Assembly: GCA_902796895.1 (NCBI GenBank)
Contig: CADBQV010000030.1
Span: 1-6,337 of the forward strand
Origin: an uncultured Erysipelotrichaceae bacterium
GTDB taxonomy: Bacteria > Bacillota_I > Bacilli_A > Acholeplasmatales > Anaeroplasmataceae
Direction: 5' to 3'
Length of the DNA: 6,337 nt
Part shown: piece after piece, positions 5,657 through 6,337 of the stretch
How the letters are laid out: each line of letters starts with the position of its first letter
Position numbering within the stretch: the stretch's first letter is position 1
Position numbers and translations under genes: made by a program
The notes under the pieces: generated by a model
What the model was told of the DNA's origin: nothing
Database searches by the model: none
The model's input: only the letters and a program-made list of their open reading frames with translations

Positions 5657-6337
5657 ATGAAAATAAATCCAAAATTATATGCAATCGCAGATCCTGTAAC
5701 ACCAGTTGAAACTCAAAATTTCGATGGAAGAACTGTTCAATTATACCTAATGGATAGCTTCGAAGGAATCAAAGAAGAGTTTGCTGATAAAAAAGGCCAA
5801 TTTGCTGTTTGGTCAAGTGTTGATGGATTCAATTACAGAGTATTTTTAGAAAATGGTTATTATGATAAGGTTAGTGAATTATATTCTCAACCAGTTAATA
5901 AGATTTGGATTGAATTTTGGGATAAGACTGACGTTATTCAAAGAAAATTCTCACTTTTCTTTACATATCCTATTATGGCAATAGCTATTATCTTATGTGT
6001 TATTTCTATTGCATTCCAAGCTCAAATGGGACAAATAGGAACATATGTTACAATTGGTGTACTTGCAGTAATGTTTATAGGTATATTAGTTGGTAATGTA
6101 TTTGTTAAGAAAAAAGTAATAGCTGCAAATACTGAAAGTAGACAATTAATTATTGATCATTTTGGAGAAGCAAAATTCGATAAGCTAATTGATGAACAAA
6201 AAACTTATATGGATGAATATTATGATAAATTATATCCAAATGAAGAAGAAACTACTGAAGAAAATAAAGATGATAAAGTTGAAGAAGTAAAAGAAATTAC
6301 TGAAGATACTACAAAAGATAATACTGAAGAAGTAAAA
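5657..6337 (+). CDS. Unrecognised two-TM membrane protein with acidic C-terminal tail (3' end outside window)
   Basis: The frame is open from the ATG at 5657 to the window edge: 227 codons with no stop. GAGGTGAT (5646-5653), an almost ideal ribosome site, precedes the ATG. I do not recognise the family. Residues 1-97 are soluble and include an aromatic-rich part (WSSVDGFNYRVF, KIWIEFWDK). Two hydrophobic segments follow at about 98-120 and 128-150, joined by a short loop, and then KKK (151-153). With lysines right after TM2, both ends are probably cytoplasmic. Residues 154-193 are polar and probably helical. From 195 the sequence is a low-complexity tail rich in Glu, Asp, Thr and Lys (units such as TEE, VEEVKE and NTEEVK) that continues beyond the window. 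There is no signal peptide or known catalytic motif. It has its own promoter, so any link to the CvpA-like gene rests only on adjacency. Confidence 0.8.
   Translation, partial: MKINPKLYAIADPVTPVETQNFDGRTVQLYLMDSFEGIKEEFADKKGQFAVWSSVDGFNYRVFLENGYYDKVSELYSQPVNKIWIEFWDKTDVIQRKFSLFFTYPIMAIAIILCVISIAFQAQMGQIGTYVTIGVLAVMFIGILVGNVFVKKKVIAANTESRQLIIDHFGEAKFDKLIDEQKTYMDEYYDKLYPNEEETTEENKDDKVEEVKEITEDTTKDNTEEVK

Noticed and set aside
5490..5702. 70-codon minus-strand reading frame
   Set aside because: It spans the cvpA-like gene end, a terminator, a promoter and the start of the next gene; its composition looks random.
5657..6337. Acidic tail as a tandem DNA repeat or frameshift product
   Set aside because: The units are degenerate in both DNA and protein, and the frame stays open with codon use like the rest of the gene.

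Overview
The window is AT-rich chromosomal DNA (about 30% G+C by eye) from a low-GC Gram-positive bacterium. It fits the Bacilli/Erysipelotrichia side near the Mollicutes, possibly an uncultured gut lineage. The evidence is Firmicute-type Shine-Dalgarno sites (GGTGAT, AAGGAG), SigA-like promoters often with an extended -10, U-tailed hairpin terminators, a Zn-type bL31 and a short 4.5S-like SRP RNA. All 16 Trp codons in the predicted genes are TGG and no gene has an internal in-frame TGA, so the standard bacterial code (table 11) applies rather than the Mycoplasma code. I see no mobile element, CRISPR array, phage gene or tRNA/rRNA.

Layout. (1) 2-541 is the 3' end of serA (phosphoglycerate dehydrogenase with a C-terminal ACT domain). 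Two bases later comes a TIM-barrel sugar phosphate isomerase/epimerase-like gene (544-1314), probably in the same operon. (2) rpmE (bL31, 1418-1624) has its own extended -10 promoter, a short leader with a hairpin next to the Shine-Dalgarno site, and a strong terminator. (3) tdk (TTG start at 1744) and tadA overlap by 11 bp and form a small operon for thymidine salvage and tRNA wobble modification. (4) The SRP RNA gene ffs has a near-consensus promoter and a terminator. (5) A three-domain Xaa-Pro aminopeptidase (M24B) lies on the minus strand, convergent with ffs. (6) A divergent promoter pair follows, then a CvpA-family membrane protein whose stop codon sits in the loop of its own terminator. 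(7) The 5' part of an unrecognised two-TM protein with a long acidic tail runs off the window.

Most of the window is core housekeeping. rpmE-tdk and tadA-ffs are gene pairs known from other Firmicutes. I find no clear new biological system. The observations most worth a second look are the rpmE leader hairpin, the cvpA stop/terminator overlap, the back-to-back pepP/cvpA promoters, the compensated SRP RNA tip helix and the unrecognised membrane protein at the right edge.
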